This document shows, piece after piece, positions 1 through 8,169 of a stretch of 64,000 bases of DNA (positions within the stretch are counted from its first letter, which is position 1; every line of letters begins with the position of its first letter). Under the pieces are notes generated by a model. The model worked only from the letters and a program-made list of their open reading frames with translations, had not been told where the DNA came from and ran no database searches. Source of the stretch: Tritonibacter horizontis (GTDB taxonomy: Bacteria; Pseudomonadota; Alphaproteobacteria; Rhodobacterales; Rhodobacteraceae); assembly GCF_001518015.1 (NCBI RefSeq), contig NZ_LPUY01000064.1:1-64000 (forward strand). Reading direction: 5' to 3'. The position numbers and the translations under genes are program-made.

Positions 1-4
1 CGGT

Positions 5-27
5 CGCCTCGGGCAAAGCCCGAGGCG
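5..27. terminator. Perfect 10-bp hairpin at the left edge, possible terminator
   Basis: Positions 5-14 and 18-27 are perfect inverted complements around a 3-base AAA loop. It lies 32 bases beyond the stop of the class V aminotransferase gene. On the plus strand the stem is followed by a modest T-rich run (36-40); on the minus strand there is no T tract. It may end a plus-strand gene lying left of the window, or act in both directions. Confidence 0.5.
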
Positions 28-59
28 AAACACCTCTTTTCCCGAAAGGTCGCCCTGGA

Positions 60-1484
60 TCAGGCCGCGCGGGGCTGGAAACGCGCCGTAGCCGGATCCA
101 CCTCATAAGCGGTGGCAAGCTCCTCGGCCCGTGCAACCAGATCGGCCACGCTTGCCAGAATGTAATCCACCGTTTCCTCTGCCATAAGGTAGGAAAAATT
201 GAGCCGCACCCAGCCCGGTTTTTGCAGCTCCTGCCCCGCCAGGAGATCCCCGAGCAAGGCCTGCGAGTGGTCGCGATCAATCGCAAGCAGCCGGTGCGCA
301 TAAGACCCCGCGCAGGCACAGCCCCCACGCGCCTGAATGCCGTAGACATCGCTCAGCATCCGGGTGAAGAGCTGCTGATGCACCGGCTGACCGGACGCTC
401 CCCGCACGGTGAACGAAAAGATCGGCAGGCGATGGGCGCTTTGGTGCCCCAGCAGGGTCAGCCCCGGCACCTGCGACCAGACCGCGCGCGCCTTGGCGGC
501 ATAATGCGCCTCGCGGGCCTCGACCTCCGCCTGTCCCACGGCCTCCTTGACCAGAAAGGCGAGGGCCGCGCGGATGTCGCCGATCACATTCGGGGTGCCA
601 GCTTCCTCGCGCGCGGCGAGACAGTCAGAATAGCGATGCGACCAGGGCGACACGAAACTGACGGTGCCGCCGCCCGGCCAGGAGGGCACCGTCGCCCGCA
701 CCGCCGCGCGCCGCAGGATCAGTACGCCGGACCCACCGGGGCCGCCGGCAAACTTGTGCGGCGAGACCACCACCGCGTCTTTCGGCGCGGCGCCCTGCCC
801 GCCCATGTCGATCGGCACATAGGGCCCGGCCCCGGCATAGTCCCAGACCGCGCGCGCGCCATGTGCCCGCAACAGCCGCGTCACCGGGTCGGGGTCAGTC
901 AGAATGCCAGTGACATTGGAGGCCGCAGAAAAGCTGCCGATCTTCAGGTCCGCGTCCTGATGGGCGACCAGCGCTGCCTCCAGCGCGGCAAGATCGACGC
1001 CCCCCCCGGCGGCTTCCGGGATTTCGACCACCTCCGCCCGGCTTTCCCGCCAGGGCAGGATGTTGGAATGATGTTCATAGGGGCCGATAAAGACCACCGG
1101 GCGCTCTGCTTCCGGCACCCCCAGAAGCGTCACCAGCCGATTGAGCCCGGCCGTTGCACCGGAACCGGCAAAGATCACTTCGCAGTCGTCGCCCGCACCG
1201 GTCAGCCGGGCGATTTCAGCCCGGGCCGCGCGGCGCAGGCGGGTGATGTACTGGCCACAATAGGAGGCTTCTGTGTGGGAGTTGGCATAGTAAGGCAGCA
1301 CCTTGGTCGCGATGAAATCCTCGACCTGCTGCAGCGCCCGCCCCGAGGCGACATAATCCGCGTAGACCAGAGGCACATCGCCGTAGAGACCGGGGATCAT
1401 CAGCCCTTCGCCAATCAGACCCTGAACAAGCGTGCCCTGGTTGGCGGCCTCGGTGAGTGATGTTCTGAAGTCGTCGAGGATCAT
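60..1484 (-). CDS. Class V PLP-dependent aminotransferase (cysteine desulfurase-like)
   Basis: A 474-residue member of the class V aminotransferase family (cysteine desulfurase / selenocysteine lyase fold). The internal motif VVVSPHKFAGGPGGSG holds the expected PLP-binding lysine in the usual S-x-HK context, and GGCACAGSYAHR near the C-terminus supplies the cysteines seen in this family. The open frame continues upstream, but ATG at 1484 gives a normal N-terminus (MILDDFRTSL). The gene diverges from an Lrp/AsnC regulator, a common arrangement in which the regulator controls an amino-acid enzyme. There is no suf or isc gene beside it, so a catabolic role on a sulfur or selenium amino acid is as likely as Fe-S assembly. 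The substrate cannot be told from sequence. Confidence 0.85.
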   Translation of the reverse strand: MILDDFRTSLTEAANQGTLVQGLIGEGLMIPGLYGDVPLVYADYVASGRALQQVEDFIATKVLPYYANSHTEASYCGQYITRLRRAARAEIARLTGAGDDCEVIFAGSGATAGLNRLVTLLGVPEAERPVVFIGPYEHHSNILPWRESRAEVVEIPEAAGGGVDLAALEAALVAHQDADLKIGSFSAASNVTGILTDPDPVTRLLRAHGARAVWDYAGAGPYVPIDMGGQGAAPKDAVVVSPHKFAGGPGGSGVLILRRAAVRATVPSWPGGGTVSFVSPWSHRYSDCLAAREEAGTPNVIGDIRAALAFLVKEAVGQAEVEAREAHYAAKARAVWSQVPGLTLLGHQSAHRLPIFSFTVRGASGQPVHQQLFTRMLSDVYGIQARGGCACAGSYAHRLLAIDRDHSQALLGDLLAGQELQKPGWVRLNFSYLMAEETVDYILASVADLVARAEELATAYEVDPATARFQPRAA

Positions 1485-1590
1485 AATTGCGCCCTTTTTG
1501 GTTGTCTCAGGCAAGGTACCTGATGAAACGCGCGATTTTCCTCTGATTTCATAGGGTGACAGGCCCATTGTGCTATCATATGATCGCACA

Positions 1591-2052
1591 ATGAGAGCAG
1601 GGATAGATCAAATCGACCGCGACATCCTGCACGTCCTGCAACGGGATGGCAGCCTGTCGCAGCGGGACCTGGCAGAGCGAGTCGGCCTGTCGCAGAATGC
1701 CTGCTGGCGGCGCCTGAAGGCGCTGCAGGACAAGGGCATCCTGCGCGGCACCCGCGCCGATGTGGATCGCGATCAGCTTGATCTGGGGCTTGTGGTCTTT
1801 GTCATGCTGCGCACGCGGCATCATTCCAGCGAGTGGCTGGCGCAGTTCCGGCGCCATGTGCTGACCATTCCCGAGGTCGTGGATTTTCACCGCATCGGCG
1901 GCGACTATGACTATCAGCTGAAGGTCGTCACCCGCGACATGACCAGCTATGACAAGGTCTATCAGCGGCTGATCGCCGGGGTAGAGCTGGATAGCGTCAC
2001 CTCGTATTTCGCGATGGAGGCGATTGCCGAAGGGCGGCCCCTGCCGGTCTAG
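1591..2052 (+). CDS. Lrp/AsnC family transcriptional regulator
   Basis: A 153-residue Lrp/AsnC-type regulator. Residues 3-60 form the N-terminal winged helix (IDRDILHVLQRDGSLSQRDL, then a recognition helix around SQNACWRRLKAL). The rest is the RAM/ligand-binding domain with the usual GDYDYQLKVV strand. The frame extends seven codons upstream, but the ATG at 1591 aligns with the family start. It is transcribed away from the class V aminotransferase across about 106 bases, so it probably regulates that gene and itself. The effector is unknown. Confidence 0.9.
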   Translation: MRAGIDQIDRDILHVLQRDGSLSQRDLAERVGLSQNACWRRLKALQDKGILRGTRADVDRDQLDLGLVVFVMLRTRHHSSEWLAQFRRHVLTIPEVVDFHRIGGDYDYQLKVVTRDMTSYDKVYQRLIAGVELDSVTSYFAMEAIAEGRPLPV

Positions 2053-2100
2053 CCGGCGGGGCGGCCAAGACCGGGTCAGAGGCTCCGGGAGGCGGTCAGC

Positions 2101-2673
2101 CTAGTGCCCGAATGCCGCGTCGGGCATCCATTTCGGGCGTTTGCCCTTGGGCCCGGCCCGCATATGCAGACAGGCGGTATTGGTCCGCTGGAACCACAGC
2201 GCCTGAAGCGGATACCATCCTGCGCTTGGCACCTCGACCTCCACCGCGAAGGTCTCTTCGCAGGCCTGACGGCCGTCGAACTCTCCGACCAGCTGGCCGC
2301 CGACCACGGCGTGCAGCCCGTCATTGGTAAGGAAGTCGATGGTATAGATCCCCGGCTTGTCGAACCGCACGTAGCCGCTGATGTCAGCGACCACCCGCTC
2401 TGCCCGTTCCGAGGTCAGCACCGCCTGGCCCAGCTCGGTGTCGCGATAGTCAAGTCCGCTCAGGGGCGGGCCCGGGATACGCTTGTAATTCAAGGCACTG
2501 CGGGCCGCACCGAGGCTTTTGACGTCGGAGGGATAGGCATAGTAGACCGACAGGCCGGGTTTCAGCCCGGTCGGTTGCGGATCGGCGGGTTGCAACGCCA
2601 GCGGCGCGGCGACGGACGCAACCACGCCGCCACACAAAAACCCGAAGGCAAGGACGAAGGTTCTGATCGACAT
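2101..2673 (-). CDS. Secreted PA14-like domain protein
   Basis: A 190-residue protein with a clear signal peptide (MSIRTFVLAFGFLCGG, ending near VAA at residues 20-22), so it is exported. The mature part reads like a single PA14 beta-barrel: GYVRFDKPGIYTIDFLTNDG followed by a GQLVGEF turn, matching the pattern of a strand, a DDG-like turn and a displayed loop. PA14 domains usually bind carbohydrate and sit inside larger enzymes or adhesins; here the domain stands alone. The gene is monocistronic and convergent with the Lrp gene. Function is unknown, and the domain call is by eye. Confidence 0.7.
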   Translation of the reverse strand: MSIRTFVLAFGFLCGGVVASVAAPLALQPADPQPTGLKPGLSVYYAYPSDVKSLGAARSALNYKRIPGPPLSGLDYRDTELGQAVLTSERAERVVADISGYVRFDKPGIYTIDFLTNDGLHAVVGGQLVGEFDGRQACEETFAVEVEVPSAGWYPLQALWFQRTNTACLHMRAGPKGKRPKWMPDAAFGH

Positions 2674-2819
2674 GATGTTCTCCCGAAGTATCCGCCCCTG
2701 TGGGCCGCGCGGCCAAAGGCCGAGATGTTGCCGACAGCTTAGTCCCTAAACCACCCTGTGCCCAAGAGATTCCTGTCGCCGCCCGCACCTGCCCCGCCCT
2801 TTTGCAAGCTGCAAAATGG

Positions 2820-2853
2820 AAAAAGCCGCCCCCAATCCCGGGAGCGGCTTTCC
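2820..2853 (-). terminator. Rho-independent terminator of rpsD
   Basis: Positions 2822-2829 (AAAGCCGC) pair with 2844-2851 (GCGGCTTT). Read on the minus strand, the stem is followed by a run of T. It lies about 40 bases past the rpsD stop and fits an intrinsic terminator. Confidence 0.8.
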
Positions 2854-2889
2854 ATGTGGTCCAATCCGGCCCCCCGAAGGGCGGCGGGA

Positions 2890-3510
2890 TTAGTTTTTGG
2901 CGTAGAATTCGACCACGAGGTTCGGTTCCATGATGACCGGGTACGGCACATCGGCGAGCGAGGGCGCGCGCACGAAGGTGGCGGTCAGTTTGGAGTGGTC
3001 AACTTCGATGTAGTCAGGCACGTCGCGCTCGGCCAGCTGAACGGCTTCGAGAATGACAGCAAGCTGCTTGGACTTCTCGCGCACTTCGATCAGGTCGCCT
3101 TCCTTGACACGGTAGGACGGGATGTTGACGCGCTGGCCGTTGACCAGAACGTGGCCGTGGTTGACGAACTGACGGGCCGCAAAGACGGTCGGCACGAATT
3201 TCGCACGGTAGACGACGGCGTCCAGGCGGCTTTCGAGCAGGCCGATCAGGTTTTCACCGGTGTCGCCTTTGACACGCTCGGCTTCGCCATAGATGCGACG
3301 GAATTGTTTTTCGGTCAGGTCGCCGTAGTAGCCCTTGAGCTTCTGCTTGGCGCGCAGCTGGATACCGAAGTCGGAGAGTTTGCCCTTGCGGCGCTGGCCG
3401 TGCTGGCCGGGGCCGTATTCACGGCGGTTCACCGGGGATTTGGCGCGGCCCCAGATGTTTTCGCCCATGCGGCGGTCAATTTTGTACTTGGCAGACGTGC
3501 GTTTGGTCAC
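2890..3510 (-). CDS. rpsD: 30S ribosomal protein S4
   Basis: A 206-residue ribosomal protein S4, of usual length. It opens with [20 protein letters not shown], carries the basic N-terminal domain ([15 protein letters not shown]), and has the S4 RNA-binding domain at about residues 95-155 ([20 protein letters not shown], then [16 protein letters not shown]). S4 binds 16S rRNA early in small-subunit assembly. It stands alone with its own terminator, as is common in Rhodobacteraceae, rather than in the alpha operon. Confidence 0.98.
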   Translation of the reverse strand: MTKRTSAKYKIDRRMGENIWGRAKSPVNRREYGPGQHGQRRKGKLSDFGIQLRAKQKLKGYYGDLTEKQFRRIYGEAERVKGDTGENLIGLLESRLDAVVYRAKFVPTVFAARQFVNHGHVLVNGQRVNIPSYRVKEGDLIEVREKSKQLAVILEAVQLAERDVPDYIEVDHSKLTATFVRAPSLADVPYPVIMEPNLVVEFYAKN

Positions 3511-3720
3511 GGCTGATCTCCTTCGTTGGATCGAGGCCAGGCTTGGCCACTATGAAGGGCGTTGTCCTCTTGAGGTTGAACCATCCGGTCCGCCCCCATG
3601 ACAGGCATCCCCTTGCAGGGGCCACCAACACCAATGAAGCCGGGCGTATATAGCAACCGCGCGTGGTGTCAATGGGGCATGATCCAATCCCGCGCAGCTT
3701 GATCGCCGCGCCGCGGCAAA

Positions 3721-4119
3721 TCACCCGGCGGGCGGCACGACCGGTCCCCCCGCCTTGACCCAGCCGGAGAACCCGTCCCGCAGGTGCGCCGCCGCGAATC
3801 CCATGTCCTGCAACAGCGCCACCGACAGCGCCGAGCGCCAGCCAGAGGCGCAATGAAAGATGAATGTCTTGTCCTGAGCGGCGAAGACCTCTTTGAAATA
3901 GGGGCTGTCGGGGTCAACCCAGAATTCCAGCATGCCACGGGGGCAGTGAAAACTGCGCGGAATAAACCCCATGCGCTCGCGTTCACGCACATCGCGCAGG
4001 TCGACAAATACCACCGAAGGGTCGTCGACGCGAGCAATCGCAGTGGCGCTGTCCAATTCCTCGATGCGGGCGCGCGCCTGCGCCACCATCTGCGCCGATG
4101 TTACCTTGAGCGGGGCCAT
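3721..4119 (-). CDS. Rhodanese-like domain protein
   Basis: A 132-residue single-domain rhodanese. Residues about 30-45 carry the VFVDLRDVRERERMGFIPRS strand and helix, and the active-site loop is FHCASGWRS, with the catalytic cysteine in the HCxxGxR pattern. The ATG at 4119 follows a good ribosome site (GGAG, nine bases upstream). The same frame stays open far upstream, but that part is antisense to the FAD oxidoreductase and has no protein character. The likely role is sulfur transfer from thiosulfate or a persulfide. The acceptor is unknown. Confidence 0.9.
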   Translation of the reverse strand: MAPLKVTSAQMVAQARARIEELDSATAIARVDDPSVVFVDLRDVRERERMGFIPRSFHCPRGMLEFWVDPDSPYFKEVFAAQDKTFIFHCASGWRSALSVALLQDMGFAAAHLRDGFSGWVKAGGPVVPPAG

Positions 4120-4281
4120 GGCTTGTCTCCTTCTCCGCAAACTCGACCGCCAGTCTAGGCAAAGAATTCGGCGCCGACCACGCCGGATTGACAGCTGCGC
4201 GGGCCTGCCGCAGTGTCGCCCGTGGCATGGCCGGACGGTTCCCGGTTCGCCCCCAACATCCAACAGCATGAGGCCCGCCCG

Positions 4282-5580
4282 GTGACCGCAGATCCGTCCA
4301 TTTCCCCCCGCCTGTCGGCGTCTCTCTCGCTCTGGGACCGGTCGTCGGACGAATCGGATCAGTCGCAACCGCTGTCCGGGGACAGGCAGGCGGATGTGGC
4401 CATCGTGGGCGGCGGTTTCACCGGCCTGTCCACCGCGCTGCATGGGGCGCAGAAGGGGCTGGCCTGTCATGTGCTGGAGGCGGAGACCATCGGCCATGGC
4501 GGATCCGGGCGCAATGTCGGTCTGGTCAACGCAGGTCTCTGGTTGCCACCGCAGGAGGTTCGCGCGCTTCTGGGCAATGAGATCGGCGGACGCCTTGTGG
4601 CCGAACTTGGCCGCACACCGGACTATGTCTTTTCCCTGATCGAACAGCATCAGATCCGCTGCGAGGCCACCCGGACGGGGACGCTGCACGCGGCCCACGC
4701 CCCATCGGGCCTGCGCGATCTGGAGCGCCGCGCCGCCGCGTGGCAGGCTCTGGGCGCGCCGGTCCGGTTGCTCAACGCGGCCGAGGTCGCCGAGAAAACC
4801 GGCAGCGCAAAGTTTCACGGTGGCTTGCTGGATGCCCGCGCCGGCACGATCAACCCGATGGGATATGTGCGCGGCCTGGCCCGTGCCGCCCGTGCCGCCG
4901 GGGCGGAGATCTCCACCGGGACAAAGGTGCGGGCGCTGGTCCGCGACGGGACCCTCTGGCGGGTGGAGACCAATCGCGGCATGGTCACCGCCCCGCATGT
5001 GGTGATCGCCACCAATGCCTATACTGCGGACCTCTGGCCGGGCCTGGCGCAAAGCTTCACCCCGATCCGGTTCTTTCAGATCGCCACCCAGCCGCTGGGC
5101 GACGACGCGGCCCATATCCTGCCCGAAGGACAGGGATTGTGGGACACCGGCAAGATCATGCTGTCCCTGCGCCGGGATCAGACCGGGCGTTTGATCATTG
5201 GCTCCATGGGATCGGTCTTTGGTGGCACCGAGGGGCTGACCCGCCGCTGGGCGGACCGCAAGCTGCACCGCCTGTTTCCAGAGCTTGGCCCGCTGCGGTT
5301 CGAGGATGCCTGGCATGGCGACATCGCCTTTACCCCCGACCATCTGTTCCGCATTCACCGGCTGGCGGCCGGGCTATATGCGCCAATTGGCTATAACGGG
5401 CGGGGCATCACCACCGGCACGCTGTTTGGGCGCGCGCTGGCGGATCTGTTTGCCGGTGCCTCCGAGGACAGCCTGCCGGTGCCGGTCAGCGATCTGGTGC
5501 CGGACCGGGGCCGCGGGCTGAAAATGCAGGCCTACCGCACGGCGTTCTTTGCCAAACAGGCCGCCGAAAGCCTGATCTGA
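4282..5580 (+). CDS. FAD-dependent oxidoreductase of the DAO family
   Basis: About 432 residues from the GTG at 4282. The frame could start at the GTG at 4213, but the shorter start has a GAGG 8 bases upstream. A dinucleotide-binding motif, VAIVGGGFTGLSTALHG, begins near residue 40, and the C-terminal FAD contact YNGRGITTGTLFGRALADL is typical of the DAO (glycine/D-amino acid oxidase) family. Such enzymes oxidise amino acids or N-methylated amines, passing electrons to oxygen or the respiratory chain. The neighbouring IclR regulator is convergent with this gene, so any joint regulation is unproven. The substrate is not predictable. Confidence 0.85.
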   Translation: MTADPSISPRLSASLSLWDRSSDESDQSQPLSGDRQADVAIVGGGFTGLSTALHGAQKGLACHVLEAETIGHGGSGRNVGLVNAGLWLPPQEVRALLGNEIGGRLVAELGRTPDYVFSLIEQHQIRCEATRTGTLHAAHAPSGLRDLERRAAAWQALGAPVRLLNAAEVAEKTGSAKFHGGLLDARAGTINPMGYVRGLARAARAAGAEISTGTKVRALVRDGTLWRVETNRGMVTAPHVVIATNAYTADLWPGLAQSFTPIRFFQIATQPLGDDAAHILPEGQGLWDTGKIMLSLRRDQTGRLIIGSMGSVFGGTEGLTRRWADRKLHRLFPELGPLRFEDAWHGDIAFTPDHLFRIHRLAAGLYAPIGYNGRGITTGTLFGRALADLFAGASEDSLPVPVSDLVPDRGRGLKMQAYRTAFFAKQAAESLI

Positions 5581-5634
5581 CCGGCACGGCGGCGGGCAGT
5601 ACGAAAGCCAGGCACGCCCCTGGAAGGCGAGAGG

Positions 5635-6444
5635 TTAGCTGTCCCAGACCTGTTCCAGCTGGGCATTGATATCCGCCGCAGCCGCCTGAAGCGCCGCCAG
5701 ATGCTGCGCCGCGAAGGCCGCCACCGGTTTGTAGGTCCGCAGCCAGAGCACCGACAGGCCGCCGACCACCTGCCCCCGCACGGTGATCGCCACCGCGATG
5801 GCATAGAGGTCGGTGTCCCATTCGCGGTCGCCCAGATAGGCGGGCGAGCGTTCGGCATAGCCCTGGGCCCGGATCACATTGATCCGTCGCATCAGCGCCG
5901 CCAGATCAAGGCCAAAGCTGACCGGCCCCCAGTGCAGATCCGATTTCAACGCCTCATAGGTGGCGGCGATCTCGCGATCAGGCAGCGCCGCCAGACAGGC
6001 CAGCCCGGTGGCAGAGCCGAAATGGCTGACGCGCCGGTTGATCTGACCTTGTTCCACATGGAAATGACTGGCCTTGCGGGTGCTGTCGATGATCCGCATG
6101 GCGCGGGCCTCGCGGATGTGGATATCCGACGGCCAGCCGATGGTTTCGGTCAGGGCCAGCGTGCGCGGGATTGCCGCATCGGCCACCTGCAACATTCCCT
6201 TGGGCATCACATCGCCCGAAATATCCGGAAACACCACCAACGTGCGATAGAGCTGATCCGCCAGCGACCGCCGCACGATCTTGCGCGCGATCAGGGTTTG
6301 CAACAACCGCCGCAACGTGCTCTTGGGCAGGCCAGTGGCCCGGTGCAGATCCGCCAGCGACATCGCCCCCTCGCGCGCGAGGGTTTCCAGGATTTCAATG
6401 CCACGGTCGAGGGAACGATTTTCCTTGAGCATGGCGCAAGTCAT
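5635..6444 (-). CDS. IclR family transcriptional regulator
   Basis: A 269-residue IclR-type regulator. The N-terminal winged helix spans about residues 8-70 (LDRGIEILETLAREG, ATGLPKSTLRRLLQTL), followed by the GAF-like effector domain ending with ITVRGQVVGGLSVLWL. An in-frame ATG four codons downstream is an alternative start. It is divergent from the sulfatase gene with an 86-base gap that must carry both promoters. The simplest reading is control of sulfatase expression by a degradation product. Confidence 0.92.
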   Translation of the reverse strand: MTCAMLKENRSLDRGIEILETLAREGAMSLADLHRATGLPKSTLRRLLQTLIARKIVRRSLADQLYRTLVVFPDISGDVMPKGMLQVADAAIPRTLALTETIGWPSDIHIREARAMRIIDSTRKASHFHVEQGQINRRVSHFGSATGLACLAALPDREIAATYEALKSDLHWGPVSFGLDLAALMRRINVIRAQGYAERSPAYLGDREWDTDLYAIAVAITVRGQVVGGLSVLWLRTYKPVAAFAAQHLAALQAAAADINAQLEQVWDS

Positions 6445-6530
6445 GCCACTCTACGGCACGATTTGACAAAGGTTTTCTGCGCGCCCACGGCTTTCTTAGG
6501 TTTTGGGCAGAGACCTCGGGGAGGCTGGCG

Positions 6531-8159
6531 ATGAATATTCTCTTTATCATGTTTGATCAGTTGCGGTTCGACTACCTGAGCTGCAGCGGCCATCCGCATC
6601 TTGAGACACCCCATATCGACCGGCTGGCAGCGCAGGGGGTGCGCTTTACCCAGGCCTATGTGCAATCCCCGATCTGCGGCGCCGCCCGGATGAGCTGCTA
6701 CACCGGGCGCTATGCCTCGAGCCACGGAGCGCAGTGGAATGGCTCTCCGTTGCGGGTGGGGGAATGGACCATGGGCGACCACCTGCGTCAGGCCGGCATG
6801 GCGTGCTGGCTGATCGGCAAGACCCATATGAACGCCGATGTGGAAGGCATGGCGCGCCTCGGCCTGGCCCCCGACAGTGTCATCGGCGCCCGGCAGGCCG
6901 AATGTGGCTTTGACGTATGGATCCGCGATGATGGCCTCTGGGCTGAGGGGCCGGACGGGTTCTACGACACCAAACGCAGCCCCTATAATGCCTATCTGAA
7001 ATCAAAGGGCTACGCCGGGACCAACCCCTGGCACGATTTTGCCAATGCCGGGCTGGACGGAGTCGACATGGCCTCTGGCTGGTTCATGGCCAATGCCGGC
7101 AAGCCTGCAAACATCGCCGAAGACGACAGCGAAACGCCATGGCTGACCAGCAGGACGATTGATTTCATCGAACAGGCCAGCGCGCCCTGGTGCGCCCATG
7201 TCAGCTATATCAAACCCCATTGGCCCTATATCGTGCCCGCGCCCTACCACGATATGTACGGTCCCGAACATGTGCTGCCGGCGGTCAAGGATCCGCGCGA
7301 ACGTGTGGATCCGCACCCGGTTTACGGCGCCTTCATGGGCAATGCGATTGGCCAGGCCTTTTCGCGCGAAGAGGTCCGCGCCGCCGCCATTCCGGCCTAT
7401 ATGGGGCTGATCAAACAATGCGACGACCAGATGGGACGGCTGTTTGCCTATCTCGAGGACACCGGACGGATGCAGGACACGATGATCGTGATCACCTCGG
7501 ATCACGGTGATTATCTGGGCGATCACTGGCTGGGCGAAAAGGACCTGTTTCACGACCCTTCGGTCAAGGTGCCGATGATCATCTGCGATCCCCGACCAGA
7601 GGCCGACGGGACCCGTGGCACCACGGTGGACGCGCTGGTGGAAAACATCGACCTGCTGCCGACCTTTGTCGAGGCGGCAGGGGGCACGGTGGCCGATCAT
7701 ATCCTAGAGGGGCGTTCGCTGACCCCCTGGCTGCATGGCCAGAAGCCGCAGACCTGGCGCGAATACGCGATCAGTGAATATGACTACAGTGCGACACCGA
7801 TGGCGGTGAAACTTGGGATCGCACCACGCGATGCCCGATTGTTCATGGTGGCCGACGGGCGCTGGAAATTCATGCATGCCGAAGGCGGCCTGCCACCGAT
7901 GCTGTTCGATCTGGAGCAGGACCCGCAGGAATTCAACGACCTCGGCCGCAGCCCGGACCATCAAGCCATCCGCGACCGGATGTATGACCGGCTTGGCCAA
8001 TGGGGGCGGCGGATGTCGCAGCGGGTGACCCGGTCGGATGCGCAGATCGAGGCCGGGCGTGGCGCCTCTCGCCGCAAGGGGATTTTGCTCGGTCTATACG
8101 AGGAAAGCGACACGGATCCGGAGCTGGCAGCGAAATACGTCGGCCCCGCGCCGCGCTGA
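6531..8159 (+). CDS. Sulfatase / phosphonate monoester hydrolase-type enzyme
   Basis: A 542-residue alkaline-phosphatase-superfamily hydrolase. Metal-binding Asp9 lies in MNILFIMFDQLRFDYLSC. The catalytic core C49-G-A-A-R53 fits the C-x-(A/P)-x-R signature whose cysteine becomes formylglycine, so an anaerobic or FGE-type maturase is required elsewhere. ITSDHGDYLGDHWLGEKD supplies the second metal site. No signal peptide is visible, so the substrate is probably cleaved in the cytoplasm. The gene is divergent from the IclR regulator. Choline-sulfate, aryl sulfate or phosphonate/phosphate esters are all possible substrates. Confidence 0.88.
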   Translation: MNILFIMFDQLRFDYLSCSGHPHLETPHIDRLAAQGVRFTQAYVQSPICGAARMSCYTGRYASSHGAQWNGSPLRVGEWTMGDHLRQAGMACWLIGKTHMNADVEGMARLGLAPDSVIGARQAECGFDVWIRDDGLWAEGPDGFYDTKRSPYNAYLKSKGYAGTNPWHDFANAGLDGVDMASGWFMANAGKPANIAEDDSETPWLTSRTIDFIEQASAPWCAHVSYIKPHWPYIVPAPYHDMYGPEHVLPAVKDPRERVDPHPVYGAFMGNAIGQAFSREEVRAAAIPAYMGLIKQCDDQMGRLFAYLEDTGRMQDTMIVITSDHGDYLGDHWLGEKDLFHDPSVKVPMIICDPRPEADGTRGTTVDALVENIDLLPTFVEAAGGTVADHILEGRSLTPWLHGQKPQTWREYAISEYDYSATPMAVKLGIAPRDARLFMVADGRWKFMHAEGGLPPMLFDLEQDPQEFNDLGRSPDHQAIRDRMYDRLGQWGRRMSQRVTRSDAQIEAGRGASRRKGILLGLYEESDTDPELAAKYVGPAPR

Positions 8160-8169
8160 CGTCGCCGCC

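Noticed and set aside
3721-5358. A 545-codon minus-strand frame
   Set aside because: Only its last 132 codons (from 4119) are a real rhodanese gene with a ribosome site. The upstream part is antisense to the FAD oxidoreductase and has low-complexity, Arg/Gly-rich composition.
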